Shown here one piece after another: positions 1 through 8,890 of a DNA stretch of 64,000 nt; within the stretch, counting starts at the first letter, position 1, and each line of letters opens with the position of its first letter. Source of the DNA: Salipiger profundus. Lineage in GTDB: Bacteria; Pseudomonadota; Alphaproteobacteria; Rhodobacterales; Rhodobacteraceae. The notes below the pieces were generated by a model that was not told where the DNA came from, did not search any database, and saw only the letters and a list, made by a program, of their open reading frames with translations. The translations under genes and the position numbers were made by a program. The stretch covers positions 62,001 through 126,000 of the forward strand of contig NZ_CP014797.1 in NCBI RefSeq assembly GCF_001969385.1. Reading direction: 5' to 3'.

Positions 1-56
1 CAGAAATATTCCTGGGGGGAGGCTCGCCAGAGCCGGGGGGCAAAGCCCCCCCTGCC
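1..56 (+). repeat. Dispersed intergenic repeat, copy 1 (cut by window edge)
   Basis: This begins inside the core CAGAAATATTCCTGGGG and runs into two hairpins: GGCTC-N4-GAGCC, then GGGGGGC-AAA-GCCCCCC at 35-51. The same block occurs at 9951-10020 and a diverged inverted copy at 41475-41543. It lies just past the stop of the transketolase subunit gene, so its hairpins could help end that transcript. Confidence 0.8.
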
Positions 57-95
57 GCCCTCGCCACCCAGAACGCCCTCGGACCCCGAAGCGCC

Positions 96-1130
96 TCAGA
101 GCCAGCCGCGGATCTGCTCGGCGACCTTCTCGACCGACAGGCCGTACATGTCGTGCAGCGTCGGCAGGGCGCCGGCCTCGAGGAACGCGTCCGGCAGGCC
201 GATCATGCGGAACTCCGGCGTCACCCCCGCGCGCAGCAGCGTGCCCGCCACCGCCTCGCCGAGGCCGCCGTTCACCGTGTGGTTCTCGGCGGTGACGACC
301 AGCCGCCCCGACCGGCCCGCCTCGGCGAGGATCGTCCCGGTGTCGAGCGGCTTGATGGTCGGCACGTGCAGCACCGCCACGTCGACGTTGTCGCCGGCGA
401 GCTTCTCCGCCGCGTCGAGTGCCCGCATGGTCATGATCCCCGACGAGATCACCAGCACGTCGTGCCCCTCGCGGATCATCTGGGCGCGACCCAGCTCGAA
501 GCGGTAGTCGGGCTTGTGGCGGGTCAGCACCGTGGGCACCTTGCCGCGCAGCAGGCGGGCGTAGACCGGCCCGTCGTGGGCGATCATCGCGGGCACCATG
601 CCGGCCACGTCGCAGGCGTCGCAGGGGTCGATCAGCACCATGTTCGGCAGGCCACGGAAGATCGCAAGGTCCTCGGTCGCCTGGTGGCTGGGGCCGTAGC
701 CGGTGGTCAGGCCGGGCAGCGCGCAGGCGATCTTGACCGGCAGGTTCTCCTCGGCGATGGCCATGGCAATGAAGTCATAGGCCCGCCGCGCGGCGAAGAC
801 CGCGTAGGTGGTGGCGAAGGGGACGAAGCCCTCGCGCGCCATCCCGGCGGCGGCCGACATCAGCAGCTGCTCGGCCATGCCCATCTGGTAGAAGCGGTCG
901 GGCATCGCGTTGGCGAAGACGTGCAGGTCGGTATATTTCGACAGGTCCGCCGACAGCCCCACGATGCGCTCGTCGGCCCTGGCCGCCTCGACCAGCGCGT
1001 GCCCGAAGGGCGCGGGGGTGGCGTCATACCCTTCGGCGGCAAGCGAGGCGATCATCGCGGACGTGGCGACGTTGCCGCCCTTCGGCACCTGCCGGGGTTC
1101 GTACTTCCGGGCCATGGAATCATGGGTCAT
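96..1130 (-). CDS. Transketolase, C-terminal subunit (PYR and C-terminal domains)
   Basis: The 344-residue product is the second half of a split transketolase. It has a pyrimidine-binding domain (about residues 30-200) and the C-terminal domain (about 210-335). In YQMGMAEQLLMS the glutamate near residue 87 is the one that activates thiamine diphosphate in this family. The chosen ATG overlaps the stop of the upstream subunit gene (ATGA); an in-frame ATG five codons later is an alternative. The two subunits should form an alpha2beta2 enzyme moving a two-carbon ketol unit between sugar phosphates. Neighbouring kinase and TIM-barrel genes suggest a dedicated catabolic donor sugar rather than a pentose phosphate role. 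Split transketolases also serve in apulose-4-phosphate and sulfofructose breakdown; the substrate here is unknown. Confidence 0.88.
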   Translation of the reverse strand: MTHDSMARKYEPRQVPKGGNVATSAMIASLAAEGYDATPAPFGHALVEAARADERIVGLSADLSKYTDLHVFANAMPDRFYQMGMAEQLLMSAAAGMAREGFVPFATTYAVFAARRAYDFIAMAIAEENLPVKIACALPGLTTGYGPSHQATEDLAIFRGLPNMVLIDPCDACDVAGMVPAMIAHDGPVYARLLRGKVPTVLTRHKPDYRFELGRAQMIREGHDVLVISSGIMTMRALDAAEKLAGDNVDVAVLHVPTIKPLDTGTILAEAGRSGRLVVTAENHTVNGGLGEAVAGTLLRAGVTPEFRMIGLPDAFLEAGALPTLHDMYGLSVEKVAEQIRGWL

Positions 1131-1981
1131 TGCGGTTTCCCCTCGTCCAGCTTCGCAAGCGCCTGCGCCCATTCGTCGGCCTCGACGCGGACGAAGTGGT
1201 TCGACTCGCGCGCCTCGAGGAAATCGACGCCCTTGCACATGGTGGTGTTGCAGATGATCACCCGCGGCTTCGGCTCCGCGAGGTTGCGCGCGGCATCGAA
1301 GGCCGCGACCAGCGCGCCGAGATCGTTGCCGTCGACCTCCTGCGCGTGCCAGCCGAAGGCCTCCCACTTGGGCGCCTCGGGACCGACCGCCAGCGCATCG
1401 CGCGACGGGCCGTCGGCCTGCTGGTTGTTGAAGTCGACGATGCAGATCAGGTTGTCGAGCTTCCATTGCACGGCGGACATCACCGCCTCCCAGGTCGAGC
1501 CCTCGCCGAGCTCGCCGTCGGACATCAGGTTGTAGACGACGCTGTCGCTGCGCTTGCGCTTGAGTCCCAGCGCCGCGCCCACGGCGATGCCGAGCCCGTG
1601 GCCGAGCGAGCCGCCGGTGATCTCCATCCCCGGCGTGTACGAGGCCATGCCCGACATCGGCATCCGGCTGTCATCCATGCCGTAGGTCTCGAGCTCTTCC
1701 TCGGGCAGGATGCCCGCCTCCATCAGCGCCGAGTAGAGCGCGATCGCGTAGTGGCCTATGGACAGGTAGAAGCGGTCGCGCCCCTCCCACTCGGGGTCGT
1801 CGGGGCGCAGGCGCATCGCGTGGAAATAGGACGTGGCGAGCACGTCGGCGACGCCGAGCGCCTGCCCGATGTAGCCCTGTCCCTGCACCTCGCCCATGCG
1901 CAGCGCCTTGCGGCGGATGTTCCAGGCGCGCATCTCGAGCGACATGTTCGAGCCCGCGCCGGGCTGTGGGGTGTCGGTCAT
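1127..1981 (-). CDS. Transketolase, N-terminal subunit (ThDP pyrophosphate-binding)
   Basis: The 284-residue product covers the diphosphate-binding half of transketolase. The conserved GGSLGHGLG segment lies near residues 123-131, and the ThDP motif reads MSDGELGEG... followed by DFNNQQ (D155, N185), with Ser in place of the usual first Gly of GDG. The start is the ATG preceded by GAGGGAGGACCAC, an excellent ribosome binding site; the open frame continues upstream but without one. It is followed by the C-terminal subunit with a 4-base overlap, so the two are translationally coupled. About 160 bases separate it from the kinase gene upstream. Confidence 0.88.
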   Translation of the reverse strand: MTDTPQPGAGSNMSLEMRAWNIRRKALRMGEVQGQGYIGQALGVADVLATSYFHAMRLRPDDPEWEGRDRFYLSIGHYAIALYSALMEAGILPEEELETYGMDDSRMPMSGMASYTPGMEITGGSLGHGLGIAVGAALGLKRKRSDSVVYNLMSDGELGEGSTWEAVMSAVQWKLDNLICIVDFNNQQADGPSRDALAVGPEAPKWEAFGWHAQEVDGNDLGALVAAFDAARNLAEPKPRVIICNTTMCKGVDFLEARESNHFVRVEADEWAQALAKLDEGKPQ

Positions 1982-2070
1982 GTGGTCCTCCCTCGGGGTG
2001 GTCGTTGGCCCCTGCCCGCACCGGCGCCCCCGCAGGTCGGAGGCCGTCATCGGGCGCGCAGCGGGCGGGC

Positions 2071-2127
2071 CGCGCGTCGCGTGACGCGCGCGGCAAATGG
2101 TCTCCGGCGGACCACGGCCCGCCGGAG
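2071..2127 (-). other. Two hairpins in the kinase-transketolase intercistronic gap
   Basis: The 160-base gap contains CGCGCGTC-N4-GACGCGCG at 2071-2090 and CTCCGGCGG-N8-CCGCCGGAG at 2102-2127. Neither is followed by a T run. They may stabilise or partly terminate the transcript between the kinase and the transketolase genes. The role is inferred. Confidence 0.4.
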
Positions 2128-2141
2128 GTCAGGTCTTCGGC

Positions 2142-3884
2142 TCAGGCCGACAGCGCCCTGTGCATGGCGACGAGCATCACGTGGGCCGAGGCCGCGCCCG
2201 GGTCCACGTGGCCGAGCGAGCGCTGCCCGAGCTTCGCCGAACGGCCCCGGCGGCTCTCGATCTCGGCGGTGTAGTCGCGACCGTTCCGCGCGCCGGCGCA
2301 GGCTGCCTCGAGGCAGGCCGACACGTCTCCGCCCGACTGCAGCGCTTCCTTGGCCTTGGCCACGGCGGGCACCCAGGCGTCGATCATCGTCTTGTCGCCG
2401 ACCTGCGCGCCGCCGCGCGACTGGATGCCGGCGCAGATGCCCTCGACCCAGGCGACCACGGCCCCGGCATCGAGGTTTAGCCGGTCCGACACCGCTTCGC
2501 CCGCCTTGCGGAAGGCCGAGGCGTAAAGCGGCCCCGAGGACGCGCCGACGGCGTCGAGAAACGCCTTGGCCATGCGGGTGCTGGTCTGCGTGATGGTCTC
2601 GTCGACCGGCGCGGCGAGTTCCTTGCGCACGGCGGACCAGCCGATGTCCATGGTGACGCCGTGGTCGCCGTCGCCGATCACCCCGTCGAGCTCGGAGAGC
2701 CAGTCGCGGTTGTCGTGGATCGCCTCGCCCACGGCGAGCATCATCCGGCGGAAGGTCTCGGGCGTGACCGGGCCGTCCTTGGCAAGCGTGCTGCGGTCGA
2801 CCTCGGCCGCGCCGGCGGTGCCGTCGTGGCTGCGCTTGGTCAGCGTCCCGGCGGGCGCGAGGGTGCCCGCGACCGTGAGCGCCGGGGTGCGGCAGGGCAT
2901 GTCGAGCAGGGTCTTGAGGTCCGCGTCGAGCTTCAGCAGCGTGATCGAGGCCCCCGCCATCTCGAGCGAGGTGCAGTATTCGCCGACCCAGCTGTAATGG
3001 ATCTTCACGCCGCGCCCGCCGAGGATCTGCGTCACCCGGCGGTGCAGGATGTAAAGCTCCAGCAGCCCGGTCGCGCCAAGGCCGTTGACCAGCACCGCGA
3101 CCTCGTCGCCCTGCCCCAGCTCCATGTCGGCGAGGATCGCGTCCATCAGCTCGTCGCTGACCTCGTCGGCGGTCTCGAGCGCGCCGCGCCGCATCCCGGG
3201 CTCGCCGTGGATGCCCATGCCGATCTCCATGTCCCGCGCGCCGAGCTCGAAGTTCGGCTTGCCGGTCTGCGGCAGCGAGCAGGCGCTGAGCGCCACGCCC
3301 ATCGAGCGGCAGTTGGCGTTGGCATGCACCGCCGCCGCGTGGCAGGCGGCAAGGTCGCGGCCCTGCTCGGCCGCCGCACCGGCGATCTTGAACACGAAGA
3401 AATCGCCCGCGATGCCGCGCCGCTCGCCTTCGCGCCCCTTGGGGGCCGAGGCGACATCGTCGGTCACCGCGACCGAGCGGGCGGGGATGCCGATGGAGTC
3501 GCATTCCTCGGCGGCCATGTCGAAGTTCATCACGTCGCCGGTGTAATTGCCGTAGAGGAACATCACGCCGGCGCCGCCCTCGACGGCGCGGGCCGCGTCC
3601 ATGATGTGCTCGGGCGAGGGCGAGGCGAAGACGTTGCCCACCGCCGCCGCGTCGGCAAGGCCGCGCCCGACGTAGCCCGCAAAGGCGGGCTCGTGGCCCG
3701 AGCCGCCGCCGATCACGATACCCACCTTGCCGTCGCGCGGGCCGTCGCGCGCGATCAGCGCGCGGCGCGTGGCGCCTTCGACCCGCAGCAGGTCGGGATG
3801 CGCCGAAAGCATCCCCTCGATCGCCTCGGGGATGATGTCCTCGGGCGCGTTCATCAGTTTCTTGGTGCGGATGTCGTCGGTCAT
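2142..3884 (-). CDS. Fused dihydroxyacetone-kinase family protein (DhaK-DhaL), ATP-dependent
   Basis: The 580-residue single-chain kinase has a DhaK domain (about 1-340) and a DhaL ATP-binding domain (about 375-575). GGGSGHEP near residue 60 and His226 in GMGIHGEPG mark the substrate site, where this histidine binds the ketose covalently. D400, D405 and D407 in DGVIGDGDHG are the Mg-ATP ligands of DhaL. This arrangement is that of ATP-dependent, not PTS-dependent, enzymes. Family members act on dihydroxyacetone, glyceraldehyde or tetruloses such as erythrulose. With a TIM-barrel enzyme just upstream (11-base gap) and a transketolase downstream, a tetrulose or branched ketose is a plausible substrate. 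The start has GAGGGGGG upstream. Confidence 0.9.
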   Translation of the reverse strand: MTDDIRTKKLMNAPEDIIPEAIEGMLSAHPDLLRVEGATRRALIARDGPRDGKVGIVIGGGSGHEPAFAGYVGRGLADAAAVGNVFASPSPEHIMDAARAVEGGAGVMFLYGNYTGDVMNFDMAAEECDSIGIPARSVAVTDDVASAPKGREGERRGIAGDFFVFKIAGAAAEQGRDLAACHAAAVHANANCRSMGVALSACSLPQTGKPNFELGARDMEIGMGIHGEPGMRRGALETADEVSDELMDAILADMELGQGDEVAVLVNGLGATGLLELYILHRRVTQILGGRGVKIHYSWVGEYCTSLEMAGASITLLKLDADLKTLLDMPCRTPALTVAGTLAPAGTLTKRSHDGTAGAAEVDRSTLAKDGPVTPETFRRMMLAVGEAIHDNRDWLSELDGVIGDGDHGVTMDIGWSAVRKELAAPVDETITQTSTRMAKAFLDAVGASSGPLYASAFRKAGEAVSDRLNLDAGAVVAWVEGICAGIQSRGGAQVGDKTMIDAWVPAVAKAKEALQSGGDVSACLEAACAGARNGRDYTAEIESRRGRSAKLGQRSLGHVDPGAASAHVMLVAMHRALSA

Positions 3885-3895
3885 GTCGTCCCCCC

Positions 3896-4708
3896 TCACT
3901 TCACGAATCCCTTCGCCGCCGCCACGGTGCGTTCGATCCACGGCTGTTCCCTGGCAATGGCGTCGTCGAGCGTGCCGCCCTCGATCATCAGCCAGTGCTC
4001 GAGGATCACGCTCATGTCGGCCGGGCAGTGCGCGAGCTGCTCCAGCGTCCAGGCGAGCGGCGCACGCCCGTCGCCGAGCGGCACCCCGTGGATGCGGAAG
4101 CCGACGCCATACTTGTCCGGCGTGATCTCGTAATCCTTGAGGTGCAGGTTGATCGTGTAGGGCGCGAGCAGCTTGATCGTCTCTTCCGGCCACTCGTTCG
4201 CACAGATCGAGTTCGCCACGTCGAGGCAGACGCCGAGATGGTCGTCGTTCACCGCGTCGAGCAGCTCGACCATGCGCGGGCTGGGGTAGTTGAAGTGATT
4301 CTCGATGGCGATCTTCATGCCGGCAGCGCGGGCCGCGTCGACACGCGGGCGCAGCTGTTCGGCGAGCTCGGCAACCGGGATGTGACCGTCGGCCTCGTCG
4401 AGCGCGACGCGCAGGATCTTCGCGTGCAGACGCTTGCCGATCTCGATGTAGCGGTCGACCTCGTCGGCGTCGAAGCACTGGGTGCCAAGCTCGAGCACCA
4501 GCCCCTTTTCCTGCGCGGTCTCGTAGAGCCGATGGTGGTCGGCCTCGTCGAGACGGTCGAGCGGCATGTTGTCGGCGTATTGCACGACCTCGAGCCCGAG
4601 CGCCTCGGCGCGATCCAGAAGATCGAATGCGGTCAAGGGCCTGGCGGGCACCTGGTCCTTGATGCCGATGGACCAGCGATAGGCGTAACTGCCCAGTCCG
4701 AGTTTCAT
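3896..4708 (-). CDS. Xylose-isomerase-like TIM-barrel protein (AP endonuclease 2 superfamily)
   Basis: The 270-residue protein has the family layout: KLGLGSYAYRW at the N-terminus, and metal-ligand candidates Glu in IAIENHFN, Asp in GVCLDVANS, His in NLHLKDYEI and Glu in VILEHWLM on successive strands. Members are sugar isomerases, epimerases or, in the D-apiose pathways, 3-oxo-isoapionate decarboxylase. The start follows CGGGAGGACACC. It is first in a minus-strand series with the DhaK-DhaL kinase and transketolase genes, so it probably makes or converts the ketose that the kinase phosphorylates. Which reaction it catalyses cannot be told from sequence alone. Confidence 0.8.
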   Translation of the reverse strand: MKLGLGSYAYRWSIGIKDQVPARPLTAFDLLDRAEALGLEVVQYADNMPLDRLDEADHHRLYETAQEKGLVLELGTQCFDADEVDRYIEIGKRLHAKILRVALDEADGHIPVAELAEQLRPRVDAARAAGMKIAIENHFNYPSPRMVELLDAVNDDHLGVCLDVANSICANEWPEETIKLLAPYTINLHLKDYEITPDKYGVGFRIHGVPLGDGRAPLAWTLEQLAHCPADMSVILEHWLMIEGGTLDDAIAREQPWIERTVAAAKGFVK

Positions 4709-5095
4709 GGTGTCCTCCCGTGTCTGCATCCCGGGCGCGGCCTGCGCGGCCGCCTGTCATGGCACCGCCATGGGCATTTGCCGGGTCCGGGACATCAGAG
4801 CACCAAAGCGGCGCGGAATCTGTGAAGAAATCCTAAACAGGAATTTAAGTTTCCTTTCTTGTTTGAAAGCCCGCCAACCTGCCATGCTCAGCGTCAGCCG
4901 CGGCCTGAGGAGAGCCGCACGGGAGGATCAGACACACCGCCGCCGCCAGCGGGCCCAGTGAGGCCCTGCCGTCGTCGGCCCGCACGTCGCCCCATCCCGT
5001 ACACATGATACGGACCGCGCCCGGCAACCCAAGGCCGGCGCGCGGGCCCAGACCCCACGGTGCGCAGAGCCGTGCCGAAGAAGGAAAGGACGAAA
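4709..5095. promoter_or_regulatory. Divergent control region of the transketolase/kinase and SDR/TRAP operons
   Basis: No gene is evident in these 387 bases between divergent starts. The A/T-rich part around 4822-4865 contrasts with its surroundings and holds a short inverted repeat AGGAA-N7-TTCCT. It is the likely promoter and operator region for both directions. The LysR gene at 8891-9880 is the nearest candidate regulator. No clean -35/-10 pair is called. Confidence 0.5.
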
Positions 5096-5851
5096 ATGGG
5101 ACTTCTCGACGGTAAATTCGCCATCGTCACCGGTGCGGCCAGCCCGCGCGGACTTGGCAAGGCCACGGCCATGATGTTCGCCGAGCACGGCGCGACGGTC
5201 GCGATCCTCGACCTCGACGCGGCGCAGGCACAGGCCGCAGCGGCCGACCTTCCGGGCGAAGGCCACATCGGTCTGGCCTGCAACGTCACCGACAAGGCCG
5301 CCTGCCAGGCCGCCGCCGACGCCTGCGTCGAGAAGTGGGGCGCGGTCGACATCCTCGTGAACAACGCCGGCATCACCCAGCCGCTCAAGATCATGGAGAT
5401 CGAGCCGGGCAACTACGACGCGGTCACCGACGTGAACCTGCGCGGCACCCTCTACATGACGCAGGCGCTGATCCCGCACTTCCGCGAGCGCAAGACCGGC
5501 GCGGTGGTCAACCTGTCGTCGGTCTCGGCGCAGCGCGGCGGCGGCATCTTCGGCGGCCCGCACTACTCGGCAGCCAAGGCCGGCGTTCTGGGCCTGACCA
5601 AGGCGATGGCCCGCGAGCTGGCGCCCGACGGCGTGCGCGTCAACGCGCTCTGCCCCGGCTTCATCGCCACCGACATCACCGCCGGCAAGCTCACCGAGGA
5701 AATGCGCGCCTCCGTGCTCGCGGGCATCCCCATGGGCCGCGCCGGCACCGCCGAGGACGTCGCCGGCTGCGCGCTGTTCCTCGCCTCCGACCTGTCGAGC
5801 TACTGCACCGGCACCGAGGTCGACGTGAACGGCGGTTCGCTCATCCACTGA
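5096..5851 (+). CDS. SDR-family NAD(P)-dependent oxidoreductase
   Basis: The 251-residue short-chain dehydrogenase has cofactor motif TGAASPRGLG (13-21), NNAG near 89-92, a catalytic Ser in NLSSVSA, Y157-x3-K161, and the C-terminal tail VDVNGGS. The start ATG at MGLLDGK follows AAGGAAAGGACGAAA; an upstream in-frame start lacks such a site. It is first in the plus-strand operon with the TRAP transporter and opposite the transketolase/kinase operon, so it probably oxidises or reduces the imported polyol, sugar or sugar acid. Substrate is unassigned; the highest resemblance is to the general FabG-like sugar dehydrogenases. Confidence 0.85.
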   Translation: MGLLDGKFAIVTGAASPRGLGKATAMMFAEHGATVAILDLDAAQAQAAAADLPGEGHIGLACNVTDKAACQAAADACVEKWGAVDILVNNAGITQPLKIMEIEPGNYDAVTDVNLRGTLYMTQALIPHFRERKTGAVVNLSSVSAQRGGGIFGGPHYSAAKAGVLGLTKAMARELAPDGVRVNALCPGFIATDITAGKLTEEMRASVLAGIPMGRAGTAEDVAGCALFLASDLSSYCTGTEVDVNGGSLIH

Positions 5852-5994
5852 GCCACCAATTTTCGCCTTCCCCCTGTTGCACGCAGGGGGCGGGCATCTA
5901 CTCTCCGGGCCGCGTGTTCAGGCGGTCCGGGGCGCAAGGCCGGACACTCCGGCGAGACGGCAAGGAGACCGTCACACTTTACGGGAGAGAGACT

Positions 5995-6966
5995 ATGAAG
6001 AACATGATGACCATCGCACTGCTCGGCGCCACCGCGCTGACCACGGCCGCCCCTGCCTTCGCAGACGAGATCATCTTCGCCCACGGCGCGAACCCCGGCA
6101 ACCCGCGCTTCGACGCCGCCGAGATGTTCGCCGACCTCGTCCCCGCCTGCACCGGCGGCGAGACGACCGTGAACGTGGCGCCCTCCGCGACCATGGGCAA
6201 CGACGTCGAGATGCTGACCTCGGTCTCCGCCGGCGTCATCCAGATGTCGGCCAACAGCCAGGGCCCGCTCGCCCAGATCGTCCCCGAGGTCGGCATGCTC
6301 GGCCTGCCGTTCCTCTTCGAGGACCTGCCCTCGGTCTGGGAAGTGCTCGACGGCGAAGTCGGCGAGATGATCGACCAGAAGGCGCAGAACGCCGGTCTCA
6401 AGGTCCTGACCTTCTGGGACAACGGCATCCGCCACGTCAGCCACGTGTCGAAGAACGTGCCCACCCCCGCCGACCTCGAGGGCATGCAGATCCGCACGCC
6501 GTCGGACGAGGTGACCATCGCCACCTTCGAGGCGCTCGGCGCATCGCCCGCGCCGCTGGCGTGGTCCGAGCTGCCCACCGCGCTGCAGTCGGGCGTCTTC
6601 GAGGGGCAGGAAAACCCGCTCACGAACATCTACTCGGCCAAGCTGCACGAGATCACCCCCTACATCACGCTGACCGGCCACAAGTATGAATCCACCCCGG
6701 TCGTCGCCTCGATGGCATGGTGGTCGGGTCTCGACGAAGATACCCAGGGCTGCATCGAGAACGCCGCCAAGTCCGCCGGCTGGTACCAGCGCGGCCTGTC
6801 GCTGAGCCAGGGCAAGAACCTGCGCGAGACGATGGAAGCCGAGGGCGCGACCTTTGCCGAGGTCGAGGACCGTCAGGCCTTCATCGACGCCACCGCCTCG
6901 GTCTACGAGCAGTACGAAGGCGAATTCGGCGAGCTGATCTCGGCCCTGCGCGAGGCAACCCAGTGA
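5995..6966 (+). CDS. TRAP transporter solute-binding protein (DctP family)
   Basis: The 323-residue periplasmic protein has a signal peptide ending near residue 23 (TAAPAFA). DctP features include the early EIIFAHGANPGNPR segment, the mid-protein stretch NVPTPADLEGMQIRTPS, and the ligand-proximal Q in ALQSGVFEGQENP. The start follows GGGAGAGAGACT. It captures the substrate of this cluster and hands it to the membrane subunits encoded directly downstream. TRAP proteins of this type commonly bind sugar acids or other carboxylates by a conserved arginine, which fits IRTPS. The substrate is not determined. Confidence 0.92.
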   Translation: MKNMMTIALLGATALTTAAPAFADEIIFAHGANPGNPRFDAAEMFADLVPACTGGETTVNVAPSATMGNDVEMLTSVSAGVIQMSANSQGPLAQIVPEVGMLGLPFLFEDLPSVWEVLDGEVGEMIDQKAQNAGLKVLTFWDNGIRHVSHVSKNVPTPADLEGMQIRTPSDEVTIATFEALGASPAPLAWSELPTALQSGVFEGQENPLTNIYSAKLHEITPYITLTGHKYESTPVVASMAWWSGLDEDTQGCIENAAKSAGWYQRGLSLSQGKNLRETMEAEGATFAEVEDRQAFIDATASVYEQYEGEFGELISALREATQ

Positions 6967-7013
6967 CCGGCGACACCCGCCACACCAAGGGGAGCGGCCG
7001 CGGCCGCTCCCTC

Positions 7014-7529
7014 ATGCGTCCGCTCCGCATCCTCGAGCGCACCCTCGAGGCGTCGGGCGCCGCGGTGATCTTCGTCACCCTGACCTTCACCTTCTTCGCG
7101 CTGCTGGTGAACGTCGTTCTGCGCTACGCCTTCGGCAGCGGGCTTGCCTGGGCCTACGAGATCCACGCCGTGCTGTTTCCCTGGCTGGTCGCCGGCGGCA
7201 TCGGCATCGCCTCGCTGCGCGGCTGGCACATCTCGGTCGACGTGCTGATCGGTATCATGCCCGACCCATTGAAGCGGCTCGTGGCGATCCTCGTGTCGGT
7301 CGCCGTGCTGGTCATCGCGGTGACGGTCATCCAGACCAGCGCCCCGATCATCCGTGCCTCGAAATTCCAGCGCCTGTCCGAGATCCCGGTCTCGCAATAC
7401 TGGGGCTACATCAGCCTCTACTATGCCTTCGGCGTCATGGCGGTCGCGGCGGTGATCGAGATCCTGCGCCAGCTCTTCGCGGGTCCGCAGGACGACTCCA
7501 CCGACCCCGCGCAGCAGAGCTACAGCTGA
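7014..7529 (+). CDS. TRAP transporter small membrane subunit (DctQ family)
   Basis: The product is 171 residues with four predicted membrane helices (about 15-37, 46-64, 80-105, 130-152). FALLVNVVLRYAFGSGLAWAYE is the usual DctQ first-helix region. The ATG at 7014 gives a typical N-terminus but its purine-rich site is about 20 bases away. The alternative GTG at 6963 overlaps the dctP stop (GTGA), has GAGG upstream, and would add 17 residues. Either way the gene is coupled to dctP and dctM. Confidence 0.83.
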   Translation: MRPLRILERTLEASGAAVIFVTLTFTFFALLVNVVLRYAFGSGLAWAYEIHAVLFPWLVAGGIGIASLRGWHISVDVLIGIMPDPLKRLVAILVSVAVLVIAVTVIQTSAPIIRASKFQRLSEIPVSQYWGYISLYYAFGVMAVAAVIEILRQLFAGPQDDSTDPAQQSYS

Positions 7530-7542
7530 GAAAGGGCACCAA

Positions 7543-8799
7543 ATGGTCAAGCTCCTGATTATCGTCTTCCCGGTGCTGCTGCTGGTGTCGGTCCCGGTGG
7601 CCCATGCCATGCTGGGCGCCACGGCCTTTGCGCTCTGGATGGAAGGCAAGCCGATGGCGGTGATCGCGCAGCGGCTCTACTCGCCGACGCAGAGCTTCCC
7701 GATGCTCGCGATCCCCTTCTTCATCCTCGCCGGCAGCCTGATGATGTCGGGCAAGTTCGGCGACCACCTCGTCAACATCGCGAAACTGCTGGTGGGGCGC
7801 TTCAAGGGCGGGCTCGCGCAGGTCTCGATCATCGGCTCGGTGATGTTCGGCGGCGTCTCGGGCTCGGCGGTGGCCGACGCCTCGGCGCTCGGCAACGCGC
7901 TGATCCCGGTGCAGAAGAAAGAGGGCTACCCGGCCGGCTTCGCCGCCGCGGTCAACGCCTCCTCCTCGACGGTCTCGGTGCTGATCCCGCCGTCGATCCC
8001 GCTCATCCTCTACGGTCTGGTGTCGAACACCTCGATCATCGACCTCTTCGTCGCCGGCATCCTGCCGGGGGTCATGCTCGGCCTCGGCATGTTCACCGCC
8101 GTCTGGTGGGTGTCGAAGCGTCTCGGGCTGCCGACCGCCGAGATGCCGGGCGGCTTCCGCGCCTACAAGTCCGAGCTGCTGCATGCCATTCCCGCGCTGC
8201 TGATGCCGGTCTTCGTCATCGGCACCTTGCGCTTCGGCATCGCGACCCCGACCGAGGTCTCGGTGATGGCGGTGGCCTACGCGCTGCTGGTCTCGGGCGG
8301 AATCTACCGCGATCTCACGCTGAAGGACATCTGGAAGTCGATGATCGACACCGGCGTGATGACCGGCGCGGTGCTCATCATCATCATGGCCTCCTCGGCG
8401 ATCCAGTGGATGCTGACCGCCGAACGCACGCCGCAGACGCTGGCGATCTGGGTGACCGAGACCCTGCAAGAGCCGTGGATGGTGATCCTCGCGCTGAACA
8501 TCGTGATGATCATCGTCGGCACCTTCCTCGACCTGCCGGCGGCGGTGCTGCTGCTCGGGCCGCTGTTCGTGACCATCGCCAACGCGATCGGCCTCGACCT
8601 CGTGCAGCTCGGCCTGATGATGGTGGTGAACCTCGCGGTGGGGCTCTACACGCCGCCGGTGGGCACGACGCTGTTCATATCCGCGGCCATCGCCCAGACC
8701 GGGATCGGCTCGGTGGTGAAATCGCTGCTGCCCTTCTACGCGGTGTCGGTGATCGTGCTGCTGCTGATTTCCTACGTGCCGTTCCTGACGATCTACTGA
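7543..8799 (+). CDS. TRAP transporter large permease subunit (DctM family)
   Basis: The 418-residue polytopic protein has about twelve membrane helices and the DctM hallmarks MSGKFGDHLVNIA, GSVMFGGVSGSAVADASALG and the C-terminal GLYTPPVGTTLF. It forms the sodium-coupled translocation channel with the DctQ-like subunit encoded 13 bases upstream. The length matches the family. It is the last gene of the plus-strand operon and is followed by a clear terminator. Confidence 0.93.
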   Translation: MVKLLIIVFPVLLLVSVPVAHAMLGATAFALWMEGKPMAVIAQRLYSPTQSFPMLAIPFFILAGSLMMSGKFGDHLVNIAKLLVGRFKGGLAQVSIIGSVMFGGVSGSAVADASALGNALIPVQKKEGYPAGFAAAVNASSSTVSVLIPPSIPLILYGLVSNTSIIDLFVAGILPGVMLGLGMFTAVWWVSKRLGLPTAEMPGGFRAYKSELLHAIPALLMPVFVIGTLRFGIATPTEVSVMAVAYALLVSGGIYRDLTLKDIWKSMIDTGVMTGAVLIIIMASSAIQWMLTAERTPQTLAIWVTETLQEPWMVILALNIVMIIVGTFLDLPAAVLLLGPLFVTIANAIGLDLVQLGLMMVVNLAVGLYTPPVGTTLFISAAIAQTGIGSVVKSLLPFYAVSVIVLLLISYVPFLTIY

Positions 8800-8833
8800 T
8801 CTCCCCGCGCCTCCGCTCCGGCAGAGGCGTGAC

Positions 8834-8871
8834 GGCCCCCGCGCCCGCCCACCGGGCCCGGGGGCCTTTTT
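8834..8871 (+). terminator. Rho-independent terminator of the first TRAP operon
   Basis: GGCCCCC (8834-8840) pairs with GGGGGCC (8860-8866), followed by five Ts. It lies 35 bases past the dctM stop and before the convergent LysR gene. Confidence 0.85.
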
Positions 8872-8890
8872 GCGCGGTAGCCGGCCGGCC

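Noticed and set aside
1023..1033. GTCATAC sequence resembling the GntR operator core
   Set aside because: It lies inside the transketolase coding region, lacks the flanking TTGT, and is outside the pectin island.
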